From Sandaracinaceae bacterium (GTDB taxonomy: Bacteria > Myxococcota_A > Polyangia > Polyangiales > Houyiibacteriaceae), in contig JACKEJ010000015.1 in assembly GCA_020633055.1 (NCBI GenBank), positions 124,001 through 188,000 of the forward strand: a stretch of DNA of 64,000 nt. The letters run 5' to 3'. Under the pieces are notes generated by a model. It was not told the DNA's origin and did not search any database. It saw only the letters and a program-made list of their open reading frames with translations. Shown here one piece after another: positions 17,030 through 25,264 of this stretch (positions are counted from its first letter, which is position 1; every line of letters begins with the position of its first letter). Both the position numbers and the translations under genes were made by a program.

Positions 17030-17779
17030 ATGCCCACGATTTCCGCTTCCCCATCCACCATCGGCGCGCCTGCGCTCGATATCGACCGGCTGCTGGCGCA
17101 CCTGCCTGCGGATCGGCGTGCGCAGGTCAAGTGGACGCGCAAGCCGTTCATGGACGCCGTCGAAACCGCGCTCCAGTCACCTGGCGATGTGGACCTGCTG
17201 GACTCGGCGTCGCGCCACGCCACAAAGCCCATCACGGCCATCATGGAGGTGGTGGCAGAGTTGCTGGCGTCGCCGGAGTTCGCCGTTCAACGGGCCTCGC
17301 TCATGTCCAACCTGGAGGCCGACCAACGCGACCTCTCGACGTTCGTTGGAGACCCGGGTGTCGTCGATACGCTCGACTGGTGTCTGAGCTTCATCAAGGG
17401 CGTGTATCGCGAAGTCTGGTCACACCTCGCCGGAGCGAATTGGCAAGCTGCACTTCGAGACGCAGCGTCCGGTGAAGTCGAGGAGACTCCAGCCGCAGCT
17501 GCGTTCCGGCGCGGCATGTTCGCGCTCATGGTGGCGTCCGAAGTGTCCCGCCGTGGTGGCGCCGTGGAGGATGCGGTGACACTCATTGACATCGCGTTCC
17601 TCGAGCTGGACGAGTTTCGGCAGGCCCTTGCGCGCGGCGGCCTCATCATTTCGCCGTTCGCGGAGGAAACGCGTGAGCAGCGTCTTCGCCGCGTAGACAC
17701 CTACGTCACGCGGATCCGCGAGACGTTCACCGAGCGCGATTTTCGTGAGCTCGATTCCGCTCGCTTCGTTGCGTCCTGA
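17030..17779 (+). CDS. Helical hypothetical protein
   Basis: The product is 249 aa from ATG 17030. It is almost all helical, without signal or membrane segments: two helical bundles at about 20-120 and 150-245 joined by an acidic linker (SGEVEETPAAAA). Small hydrophobic patches (GMFALMVASEVSRRGGAVED) could form a dimer interface. I recognise no family. It lies 87 bp after the propeller gene on the same strand. Confidence 0.6.
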   Translation: MPTISASPSTIGAPALDIDRLLAHLPADRRAQVKWTRKPFMDAVETALQSPGDVDLLDSASRHATKPITAIMEVVAELLASPEFAVQRASLMSNLEADQRDLSTFVGDPGVVDTLDWCLSFIKGVYREVWSHLAGANWQAALRDAASGEVEETPAAAAFRRGMFALMVASEVSRRGGAVEDAVTLIDIAFLELDEFRQALARGGLIISPFAEETREQRLRRVDTYVTRIRETFTERDFRELDSARFVAS

Positions 17780-17848
17780 CCGCTTGGCCCGAGTAGCAGC
17801 CCGCCGCAGCGCCACATTTTCGCCACATCGAGCCGCGACCATGCTTGC

Positions 17849-18466
17849 GTGCACGCTCGCTTCGTCGTCCCCGTAGCCCTGCTGCTCGTCCTCGGCGGCA
17901 TGACCTTCGTCGCGCTCGGTCGTTCCCAGCCGCCCGCGGTGCAGGCCGGCGACCTCGTCTTCCACCGCTCCCACTCGCGGCAGAGCCGGGTCATCGCCGA
18001 GGTCACGGGCTCGCCACTCACGCACGTGGGGGTGGTGCTGCCGCACGGTGGGGAGCTGGCCGTGCTCGAGGCGTCGGGCCCCGTGTCCTGGACCCCGCTC
18101 GACGAATTCGTCGACCGAGGCGAAGGGGGCCAGGTCGAGGTGCGGCGCTTCGCGGACACGCTCTCCGTGGAGGATGTTGCTGCGCTGGTGCGCGAAGGAG
18201 AGCGGCTGCTGGGCACACCGTACGACGCGCGCTTCGAGTGGGGCCCGCGCAGGATCTATTGCTCGGAGCTGGTGTTCTTGGTGGTGGAGCGCGCGCTCGA
18301 CGTCCAGCTGGTGGTGCCGCAGCGCTTCGGTGAGCTCACGCTGACGCCGGCCGCACGCCGCCTCGCCCAGCGCAGGCTCGGGCGCCTGCCTCGACCGAAC
18401 GAGCGCGTGGTGACGCCTGCCGCGCTGGCCGCGTCGGAGCTGCTGTGGACGCCGCGTGGGGAGTGA
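17849..18466 (+). CDS. YiiX/YebB-type permuted NlpC/P60 hydrolase
   Basis: The product is 205 aa with a GTG start, N-terminal hydrophobic signal (VVPVALLLVLGGMTFVALG) and the permuted papain-like core: GDLVFHRS (34-41), THVGVV with the putative catalytic His (about 59), and RRIYCSEL with the putative catalytic Cys (138). YiiX-type enzymes are amidases or peptidases acting on peptidoglycan peptides or lipids; export suggests a cell-envelope substrate. Length is close to the family's usual size. It appears monocistronic and convergent with the next gene. Confidence 0.85.
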   Translation: MHARFVVPVALLLVLGGMTFVALGRSQPPAVQAGDLVFHRSHSRQSRVIAEVTGSPLTHVGVVLPHGGELAVLEASGPVSWTPLDEFVDRGEGGQVEVRRFADTLSVEDVAALVREGERLLGTPYDARFEWGPRRIYCSELVFLVVERALDVQLVVPQRFGELTLTPAARRLAQRRLGRLPRPNERVVTPAALAASELLWTPRGE

Positions 18467-18487
18467 GCGCGCATGTGGCGCCATGCC

Positions 18488-19573
18488 TCAGTGCACCGCA
18501 GGTGTAGGCCGAGGGCGTGCCACGGTGGGTGTCGCTGGGGCGCGCGGCTCGAGGCTGGCGGGCTCCGAGTGGAGCACCGACCCCGACTCGAAGCCGCGCC
18601 AGGCGCTCGGCTCCGCGCACACCATGAGCGGTGTGTCGGTGTAGCGCAGCCCCCCGCAGTAGTTTCCATTGGGCGCCACCTTCAGCGAGCCGACCGCACC
18701 TATCACCATCGCCCAGCGGGTCGTGCGACCAGCAGGTGCCCCGCTGGGCCACGTCAGGGGCGACCCCTCGACGATGTAGAGGCCACGCGGACGCAAGAGA
18801 GGTCGTCGCGGCGCGCGTCGGTCGCCGAGCCGCCCGGGCCCCCGCCAAGCGCGAGAAGCCCCTTCGATGGTGAGACACCGGGTCTTGAAGCGCGCGCGGC
18901 GAGGACGCGTGCGCACCCCCGGCACCAGCCATGACCACGTGCGGATCACGACGCCCGCCGGCAGCGCACCAGCGAGCTCCTCCGACGGCATGGGCGCCGT
19001 CCCGCGGCCCACAGACTCCAAACGAGGAGCAGGGTAGCTGCGCCCCGCATGAGCGTCGGAGGCTAGCGGCCCGCTCGCGTCAGGCACGTCCACGAGCCGC
19101 TGCTCCACATCCACCCGCGCCCCCGCATGAAACGTCACGGCACTATCCGCGCTGCGCAGCGTCATGGGCTGCGCGAGCACGGGCACGAGGCCGGCCTGCG
19201 CCACGACGACGTTCAGATCGAACCCGTCCCATGGCGCGCGACTCTGAAAGCAGCGGTCCTCCGCGTCGATGTGGACGGGGTTGACCGTGACCCAGTCGCC
19301 CTCGACGCGGCGCACGACGACGGGGATCTCGGTGTGGAGGTCGAACAGCGTGCTCGCCGGACCGTTGGGCTCTGCGCGCACGAGTGCGTTGCGCGCGACG
19401 AAGGCCAGCCCACCCACTTGCGCAGGCTCGAGCGCTACCGGCGGGAGGTTCCCCGCGGGCACCTGCGCCACCTGGGCCAGGGCGACGACGGGGATGACGA
19501 CGAAGAGCGCGAGCACACTGGGCGCCACTCGGCGGCACCCTGGGACGCATCGCTGACCGATCTCCCATCGCAT
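18488..19573 (-). CDS. Secreted protein with SH3-like N-terminal domain
   Basis: The product is 361 aa with a signal peptide (APSVLALFVVIPVVALAQV). The first mature domain (about 50-110; LVRAEPNGPASTLFDLHTEI, VVVRRVEGDWVTVN) reads like a bacterial SH3 domain, which usually binds peptidoglycan. The remainder contains a beta-rich region and an Arg/Pro-rich middle, ending in a Pro/Thr tail. Cys residues at CF, RC and YCGG may pair. Function unknown. Confidence 0.6.
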   Translation of the reverse strand: MRWEIGQRCVPGCRRVAPSVLALFVVIPVVALAQVAQVPAGNLPPVALEPAQVGGLAFVARNALVRAEPNGPASTLFDLHTEIPVVVRRVEGDWVTVNPVHIDAEDRCFQSRAPWDGFDLNVVVAQAGLVPVLAQPMTLRSADSAVTFHAGARVDVEQRLVDVPDASGPLASDAHAGRSYPAPRLESVGRGTAPMPSEELAGALPAGVVIRTWSWLVPGVRTRPRRARFKTRCLTIEGASRAWRGPGRLGDRRAPRRPLLRPRGLYIVEGSPLTWPSGAPAGRTTRWAMVIGAVGSLKVAPNGNYCGGLRYTDTPLMVCAEPSAWRGFESGSVLHSEPASLEPRAPATPTVARPRPTPAVH

Positions 19574-19656
19574 CGGGCCAGCGTATCAGAACGCGGGGTG
19601 GACCATCGCGCCGATGGCGGCACTGGCGGCCAGGGCCCCTGCGCCAGGCAGCTCCA

Positions 19657-20337
19657 CTACCCGCCGACCTCGCGGCACGAGCAGGAGTCCTCGCAGTAGC
19701 TGGTCGAGTCCCGCTCGCGCGACAGCTCGGTGACCTCGCCGGTCGCGCGCACGTCCACGCGGTGCCGGTACAGGGTCTCGCGCTGCTGACTCCCTGGGCC
19801 AGACGGGCGGCACGCGATGTCCCCCGTCACGACGACCTGGTACCCACCTTCCACCAGGACGCCTCCGTCTCCGGACTCGTCGCAGCGCGGCGGGAGGTAG
19901 CCTCGCACCACCGCGGCGAGGAGCGCCTCGTCCACGCTGTCGATCGGCCCGAGCTCGTCGACGAGCGACTCTTCGTAGTGGACGGTGACCACCGTGCCCC
20001 GCCGGAGCAGCAGCAGCGGACCATCTCCCGCCAGCGCATCGTCGATGGCCTGCTCGCACGCAACCGCATCGGCGACACCGAGACAGCGCGTGCCGTGCTG
20101 GCTCAACACCCCGTCGCCCGAGTCGTAGATCACCGCGTGCACGGCGACGAAGTCGGCTCCGAGCCCGGGCGCGAGGGCCGCGGCGACGTCCCAGCGACCA
20201 TCCTGACAGGTCGGCGCTTCGAACTCGCCGAGCGGGACGACGTGGGCATCGGCACAGCCGAGCAGCGTCACCATCGTGAGCGCTGTGGCGGGCAGGGCCA
20301 GCCTGTGGCCCGCACGAACCTCGAGAAAGCAAGTCAT
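19657..20337 (-). CDS. Hypothetical lipoprotein
   Basis: The product is 226 aa from ATG 20335-20337. It has a lipobox LLGC at about residue 26. The mature protein is acidic, with Cys residues spaced along it (TC, RCLG, ACE, RCDE, ACRP) and a Cys-rich tail (YCEDSCSCREVGG), suggesting disulfides outside the cytoplasm. No motif is recognised. The next gene upstream on the same strand begins 190 bp away. Confidence 0.65.
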   Translation of the reverse strand: MTCFLEVRAGHRLALPATALTMVTLLGCADAHVVPLGEFEAPTCQDGRWDVAAALAPGLGADFVAVHAVIYDSGDGVLSQHGTRCLGVADAVACEQAIDDALAGDGPLLLLRRGTVVTVHYEESLVDELGPIDSVDEALLAAVVRGYLPPRCDESGDGGVLVEGGYQVVVTGDIACRPSGPGSQQRETLYRHRVDVRATGEVTELSRERDSTSYCEDSCSCREVGG

Positions 20338-20530
20338 GCCTGGTCGAGTAGCACGCCGCGCAGCAGCAAGCTCCGGACGTCGGCGCGAGGACCACCGTTG
20401 CTCAGTGGTGGCCGCCGAGACCGTCGCGGCCACCGCCGTGGCGACCTCCGTTGCGACCACGCCGAGTGACCCGCGCACACTCAGCCCGCAGGAGACACCC
20501 CGAACGTCCGGGGTGATCTCTCGAGATTCT

Positions 20531-22015
20531 TCACGGTGCGCTGGCGCAGGCCGCGTCCACGTCCACGACGTCTCTCGCCATGAGCTCCACGCCCTCTGCC
20601 GTGAGCACGTACACCCCGGTCGTACGCAACACGGGCAGGCGCGCGCCGTTCACGATGTCGACGTCGTCGATGCTCGTGCGGTCGGCCTCGATGGACCCGT
20701 CGGAGCTCGCCACGATGGGCAGGGCGCGCTCCAGCGACCTCACGGGCGCGGGCTGCTCGGCTAGCGGGAAGAAGGTGAAGTCGAGCGCCACCTGCTCGCG
20801 CACCAGCGGCCCCATGCGGATGCACCGCGCGCCCACGAGTTCGGAGGCGTGCCAGTAGCGCAGCGTGTAGAGAGCGTGTGTGTAGCTCTCGCCGATGAAG
20901 TCGTTCACGAAGCGCAACGCACCCGTGTGGATGGTCGCGTGCAGCCGCAGGCGCTCAGGCTCCACGGCGTACACCTCGAGCTGGGAGTCGCCCATGCCAC
21001 CCGAGCCGGAGCCGCTCCCGTCCCACAGGAAGAACTCGCGCTCCATCACGAGGAAGCGGGGCCTCCCGGTGCTCGGCCAAGCGCGCACCTGACGTGGGTC
21101 GTCCCAGGTGAGCGTGACGTCCGGATAGAGGCCGCGGTGCATCGCCTCGCCGCAGCGCCATGCGCCTTCCACACGCGCGCAGACGCTGCTGCGTTCGCCC
21201 CGGGCCACGCTGATGACGGACAGGCCCTCGGGCACCTCGGGCGGCACCCAGACGTCGAGCGTCTCGAACGGGTCCGTCTCCAGCACGACGCGCTCCACCG
21301 GGCGCCACCGGCGCGCCCGCGTGGCCTGTTCTGGTACCGCCTCTGCATGCGGCGGAGGTTGCCCGACTGGAAACCAAGTGGGACGGCCCGCGTTGGGCCC
21401 CGGCTCCTCGCGATAGGGGCGCGAAGGGAGCGCCCCCAGCGTGTACTCCGGGACGCGCAGCAGCCAGCGCTCCACACGTCCACGAATGGGCCCGAAGCTG
21501 ATCTCCACCTGACCGACACCGTTCGCCTGGTCCACGTCCGTGGCACCGGGGCGCGGCTCGACGAAGCGGCTCCACATGTGCTCGACGTCGCCCTCGACAC
21601 GCCAACACACGCGCGGGGGCACCTCCTCACGCGGTGTCGGCTCGTCGAACGCGTCGTCGTCCCCGTCCGCCTCGAACCGCGCCACGCACACCAACGAGTG
21701 GTCGTCGAAGCGATACCGCGTGCGACTGTACCCTTCGCCCAGCGACGTGCGCGATACCCACCGCAGCGACGGATGCTGCACCAACCAGGCGCGCAGGTCG
21801 TCGAGCCACGCGTCGTCGGGCGCGTCGGTCGTGGAGTCCGCAGGGGGTGGTGCGTTGGCGACAGGCGCTTCGGTGGGTTCCTCGAGTGGTGTTGGGGCAC
21901 GTGGCGGTTCAGGTGACGTCGTGCCGCTGGACGCCGTCGAAGGCGTGGCGCAGCCGGCCCCGACGAATAGAGCGCAGCCCACCGCGCACCACGAGACGTG
22001 GCGTCGCGCGTACAT
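20531..22015 (-). CDS. Large hypothetical lipoprotein
   Basis: The product is 494 aa from ATG 22013-22015; longer in-frame starts add only non-coding-like sequence. The lipobox GAGC lies near residue 22. It is followed by a Pro/Ser/Thr linker (30-65) and a large beta-rich domain with aromatic repeats (SRTRYRFDDHSLVCVARFEAD, YVLTAEGVELMARDVVD). Its layout resembles the lipoproteins at 34534-36945 and 42548-43861, which also combine lipobox, low-complexity linker and beta-rich domain with final Cys residues. Function unknown. Confidence 0.65.
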   Translation of the reverse strand: MYARRHVSWCAVGCALFVGAGCATPSTASSGTTSPEPPRAPTPLEEPTEAPVANAPPPADSTTDAPDDAWLDDLRAWLVQHPSLRWVSRTSLGEGYSRTRYRFDDHSLVCVARFEADGDDDAFDEPTPREEVPPRVCWRVEGDVEHMWSRFVEPRPGATDVDQANGVGQVEISFGPIRGRVERWLLRVPEYTLGALPSRPYREEPGPNAGRPTWFPVGQPPPHAEAVPEQATRARRWRPVERVVLETDPFETLDVWVPPEVPEGLSVISVARGERSSVCARVEGAWRCGEAMHRGLYPDVTLTWDDPRQVRAWPSTGRPRFLVMEREFFLWDGSGSGSGGMGDSQLEVYAVEPERLRLHATIHTGALRFVNDFIGESYTHALYTLRYWHASELVGARCIRMGPLVREQVALDFTFFPLAEQPAPVRSLERALPIVASSDGSIEADRTSIDDVDIVNGARLPVLRTTGVYVLTAEGVELMARDVVDVDAACASAP

Positions 22016-22233
22016 CGTGACGGCGGCGATGGCCATGGTTGGGGCGCAGAACGCACGAGACCTGCAGGGGTATTCCGGGAACGCAGTACCCGCCTCGTGC
22101 TCGACGCAAACCGCTCCAACGCCCGGGGATCTCCCCGTGGTCATCGCGAGGCGGCCGCGGGGAGGATTCCTGCTAGCCTCGCCGGTGGATACAGACGGGC
22201 GTCGCGTCGGGCTTTCGCAACGGGAGGTGGCCC

Positions 22234-22881
22234 TTGGGACTTGAAGTTGAGCTGTTCGGATCTGACTGGCGAGAGCGGGAGCTCGACGAGGACGACCTCG
22301 AGGACGACGAGCTCGACGAGATCCAGCGCTTCTACGAAGAGTGCCTCCTGGGCGTGAAGCGCGCCGTACCCTGCGCGGCGCAGTGGATGCCTGGACCACT
22401 CGGCGAGGACGCCCACTCGTTGGGAGCAACGATGGGTGGATACAGCACACTGCACGTCCTGCGCGCGTTCGCGAGGCACGTCGAGCTGTACGGCGCGCCC
22501 CCGCAGCAGCCGCCCGAGTACGGGTCTCGTCCGGACGACTTGGCGCGCGTGTACGAAGGCAGTGCTACGACGTCATTCCCGCACCTCATCGAGTTCAGCG
22601 ACAGCGAGGGCTGGTACGTTCCGCTCGACTTCGAACGCCCGGTCACAGTGGTGCTCGAGGACGGCACGTGGCACGTCGGGTCCTGCGTGCGACTGCTGGC
22701 GGAGCTGGACCGCCTCGAGCCGCACCTCTCTCACGCACCCGACCTCGCGCTCGTCCGTGAAGACACCGTGCGAAACGCACTCGCGCACGAGCCGTTCGCG
22801 CACGTGGTTTGGCCATGGGCCGTACTGCGCTGGCTGGCGCGGGAGGCGGTCGCACGCAACGCGATTCTCCGGTTTGGTTAG
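22234..22881 (+). CDS. Hypothetical acidic protein, TTG start
   Basis: The product is 215 aa. The start is a TTG at 22234 preceded by GGGAGGTGG (22222-22230), which makes this unusual start convincing. The N-terminus is strongly acidic (RERELDEDDLEDDELDEI); the rest is alpha/beta, without membrane segments. The layout (acidic, about 200 aa, no catalytic motif) is like orphan immunity proteins, but this is only an impression. Confidence 0.6.
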   Translation: MGLEVELFGSDWRERELDEDDLEDDELDEIQRFYEECLLGVKRAVPCAAQWMPGPLGEDAHSLGATMGGYSTLHVLRAFARHVELYGAPPQQPPEYGSRPDDLARVYEGSATTSFPHLIEFSDSEGWYVPLDFERPVTVVLEDGTWHVGSCVRLLAELDRLEPHLSHAPDLALVREDTVRNALAHEPFAHVVWPWAVLRWLAREAVARNAILRFG

Positions 22882-23005
22882 TCCGCACCAGTTCCGCTGC
22901 GCGATCGTGGTGGTGCTCGCGGCACACGCGATACCATGAGCAACCTTCGGCTGCGGTACCGGACGCGGCCACGAACTCTTCACGCGAACTCCGAGGGGCG
23001 CTTAG

Positions 23006-23398
23006 ATGGGCACACGAATGTACATGTGGTCGGTGAGTTACGACAAAGAACCCAGGCATGGGCCAGACGTCGACGCGCTGCTTCCGGAAGACGTATCGCG
23101 CCACTCCGTATTCGGAAAGCGTGGAATTGTCAGGTTCGACAAGTTGTACGACGACGTCTTGTACGCTCTCGTCGAAGAGCACGATCGCGGCAGTGGCCAT
23201 GCGCTTTGGGAGATGTTTTGGGGTGGACGGGAAGGTGAAGAATGCGTGGGCTTGGGGCCCGTGCGGTTCCACTCGCGCGAACGCGTCCTCGCGTTCACGC
23301 GGGAACTCGACGCAGTGAGCCGGAGCGACATAGACCGCCGGATGTCTGATGTACATGCCTTCGAGCGTGTTCTCTTCCGTCGTCCCAGAGGGGCGTGA
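23006..23398 (+). pseudogene. DUF1877-like gene, 5' part, cut by IS
   Basis: The frame runs from ATG 23006 and now ends at a TGA (23396-23398) that belongs to the left inverted repeat of the insertion sequence at 23391. Removing the element and one copy of the 8-bp target repeat joins base 23390 to base 25151 in frame and restores a 161-aa protein ending LKDASDRECGLIVLLA. That reconstructed protein has the size and layout of the DUF1877/YfbM group: a first strand-rich segment, FDKLYDDVLYALVE, GLGPVRFHSRERVLAFTREL, then an acidic helix and a short final strand. The truncated 130-aa product has lost its last helix and strand. Confidence 0.75.
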
Positions 23399-23413
23399 TT
23401 CATGACCCGGTCA
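23391..23413 (+). repeat. Left inverted repeat of ISKra4-like element
   Basis: Begins GGGCGTGATTCATG; matches the reverse complement of 25120-25142 at 20 of 23 positions. Confidence 0.85.
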
Positions 23414-23514
23414 CGGAGGCCGTCTGAGGGGATCGACGTGGCCGGGGGGAGTTGGTAGGAGGTGGCGTTCGTAACCCCACCGAGGCACCACGCCTCAGAA
23501 GGCGCCACCAGCCG

Positions 23515-25122
23515 ATGTTGTACGCTCCGGAAGATCAGGCGGTCAAGGAGGAGGCCACCGCCGCTGTCCAGCAAGCTCTTGTGACGATGCTCCGCGCGGT
23601 GGACGACGGCGCTACGGCCCGCGCGCTCGAAGAGCACGTGTGGAAGACCTCTGTCGAGTTCGGACGCTCGCTGATGTCTGCGGGGCTGAGCCGCATGTGT
23701 GCTCGCGCGACGGAGCGAGACGTCGAGGAGCGCGGTCTCGACGCGAAGCAGGTCACGTTGCGGCTCGACCGCGACTACCACGGCACGTTGAGCACGACGC
23801 TGGGTCCAGTAACGTTCCCGTGGTTCGCGTACCGAGACCGAAGCGCGGCGGCGACGGTGACCCACACACCCGCCAAGGCGGTAGTGCTGCCCTTGTTCAA
23901 GCACTGTCGCTCGTCGGAGCTGCTGCTGGAGTGGGAGAGCCGACTCGGAAGCGATCACCCCTTCCGCTACGCGCAGGAGGCGCTGTCGTTCTTCACGCAC
24001 GGCGCGGCGTGTCGCGAGGACACGACCATCGCGCGCCACATGGTGACGGTGGGCGCCCTGGTGAGCCGAGAGTGGACGTACCGAACGGCGGAGGACATCG
24101 AGGAGCTGCTGCTGACCCGTGCGACGCGCGACCCGAAGACGGGCCGGCCACTGCTGTACGCGTCGACCGACGCGCACGCGCTGCGCAGCTACGTGGACGA
24201 CACCTGGGACGCGCAGTGGAAGATGGCCAACGGCGTTCGCGTGTGGTGCATCGACCGGCACAACGGCGCGACGGTTCACCTCGGAGGCGAGTACACGTGG
24301 GGCGACTGCGAGAAGGTCCAGGAGACCTTCGAGTGGCTCCGCGACACAGGCCGAGTGCCAGCGGATGGCCGCATGGCGAACGGGCTGAACGTGCAGGTGG
24401 TGCTGGTGACGGACGGTGCGCCGTGGATCAAGGAGCGCATCGTCCCCCTCTTCCCCAAGGCCGTCGTGATGCTCGACGCCTACCATCTGCTCGAGGCACT
24501 CGCGAAGTACGCCACCGCGCGCTTCCTGGCGGGCACGGCTTCCAACAAGCGCTTCTATCAACGCGCGCTGGATGCCCTCTTCGGCAAGAGCCGCGGCAAG
24601 AAGCCGAGGACGCCCAAGCCCCGCCGAGGCCACCGCAAGCGCCCGTCCGCGCCCATCGACGACCCGACGATGCCTCCCGACGATGCGCCTCATGCTCGTC
24701 GACGTAGGCGCGCTCCCGCAGCCGACCGACTCCTGAAGCTCATTGCCGAAGGCGTCGTTCCGGAGCGCGCCAAGGAGGAACACGACAGGCTGGTCAACGC
24801 GATCGAACACAACGCTGACCGCATCGACTACGAGCAGTGGCGCCCGCGCGGCTACCAAATCGGCTCCGGCGCCATGGAGTCCTTGCACCGCACCGGCAGC
24901 CAGACGCGCCTCAAGGTGGCGGGCATCCGCTGCCTGCCAGAGACCTCCCAGGCCGTCTTCAACCTGCGCATGCTCCGCCTCTGCGGTCGCTGGGATGAGT
25001 TCTGGCGACACGACGACATCTCCTCGCTACTCGTCGGCGCCTTCGCGACGCGCACACTCAAGCCAGCGCCAGCGCCATCCGAATCCGACCCCAGCGCGCA
25101 GCCCCTTCAACTGGCTGCCTGA
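23515..25122 (+). CDS. ISKra4-family transposase
   Basis: The product is 535 aa from ATG 23515 (the frame is open from 23452). It has the family layout: N-terminal helical region; RDRSAAATVTHTPAKAVVLPLF; a first Asp in YASTDAHAL; a second acidic site in VLVTDGAPWI; VVMLDAYHLLEALAKY; a Lys/Arg/Pro-rich basic stretch (about 360-415); and the C-terminal signature YQIGSGAMES with the catalytic Glu followed by RLKVAGIR and RW. It catalyses cut-and-paste transposition of the surrounding element. No stop or frameshift is present, so it may be active. Confidence 0.9.
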   Translation: MLYAPEDQAVKEEATAAVQQALVTMLRAVDDGATARALEEHVWKTSVEFGRSLMSAGLSRMCARATERDVEERGLDAKQVTLRLDRDYHGTLSTTLGPVTFPWFAYRDRSAAATVTHTPAKAVVLPLFKHCRSSELLLEWESRLGSDHPFRYAQEALSFFTHGAACREDTTIARHMVTVGALVSREWTYRTAEDIEELLLTRATRDPKTGRPLLYASTDAHALRSYVDDTWDAQWKMANGVRVWCIDRHNGATVHLGGEYTWGDCEKVQETFEWLRDTGRVPADGRMANGLNVQVVLVTDGAPWIKERIVPLFPKAVVMLDAYHLLEALAKYATARFLAGTASNKRFYQRALDALFGKSRGKKPRTPKPRRGHRKRPSAPIDDPTMPPDDAPHARRRRRAPAADRLLKLIAEGVVPERAKEEHDRLVNAIEHNADRIDYEQWRPRGYQIGSGAMESLHRTGSQTRLKVAGIRCLPETSQAVFNLRMLRLCGRWDEFWRHDDISSLLVGAFATRTLKPAPAPSESDPSAQPLQLAA

Positions 25123-25142
25123 CCGGGCCATGGATCACACCC
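25120..25142 (-). repeat. Right inverted repeat of ISKra4-like element
   Basis: The reverse complement begins GGGTGTGATCCATG; 20 of 23 positions match the left end. The repeat starts at the last base of the transposase's final coding triplets (25120-25122 is TGA). Confidence 0.85.
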
Positions 25143-25150
25143 TCCCAGAG

Positions 25151-25251
25151 CCGATGACGAAGGGTACGTCGTGGAGATTGTCGAGGAGCTCCGCGAGTTG
25201 CTCAAAGACGCGTCGGACCGAGAATGCGGTCTCATCGTACTCCTCGCGTGA
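25151..25251 (+). pseudogene. DUF1877-like gene, 3' part, displaced by IS
   Basis: These 101 bases follow the right copy of the 8-bp target repeat. Joined to base 23390 they continue the reading frame of the gene at 23006 with 33 residues (ADDEGYVVEIVEELRELL...) up to TGA 25249-25251. Alone they have no start. The tail supplies an amphipathic helix and a hydrophobic end (GLIVLLA), as in DUF1877 proteins. Confidence 0.8.
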
Positions 25252-25264
25252 GTGTCGCCGCGCG

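Larger units (their letters stand above)
23391..25142 (+). mobile_element. ISKra4-like insertion sequence, complete
   Basis: This 1752-bp element carries one transposase gene. It is bounded by 23-bp inverted repeats with 20 matches that begin GGG (23391-23413 and 25120-25142). It is flanked by an exact 8-bp direct repeat, TCCCAGAG, at 23383-23390 and 25143-25150. The intact ends, intact gene and perfect target repeat indicate recent insertion. The GGG termini and transposase type fit the ISKra4 family. It splits a DUF1877-like gene. Confidence 0.9.
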
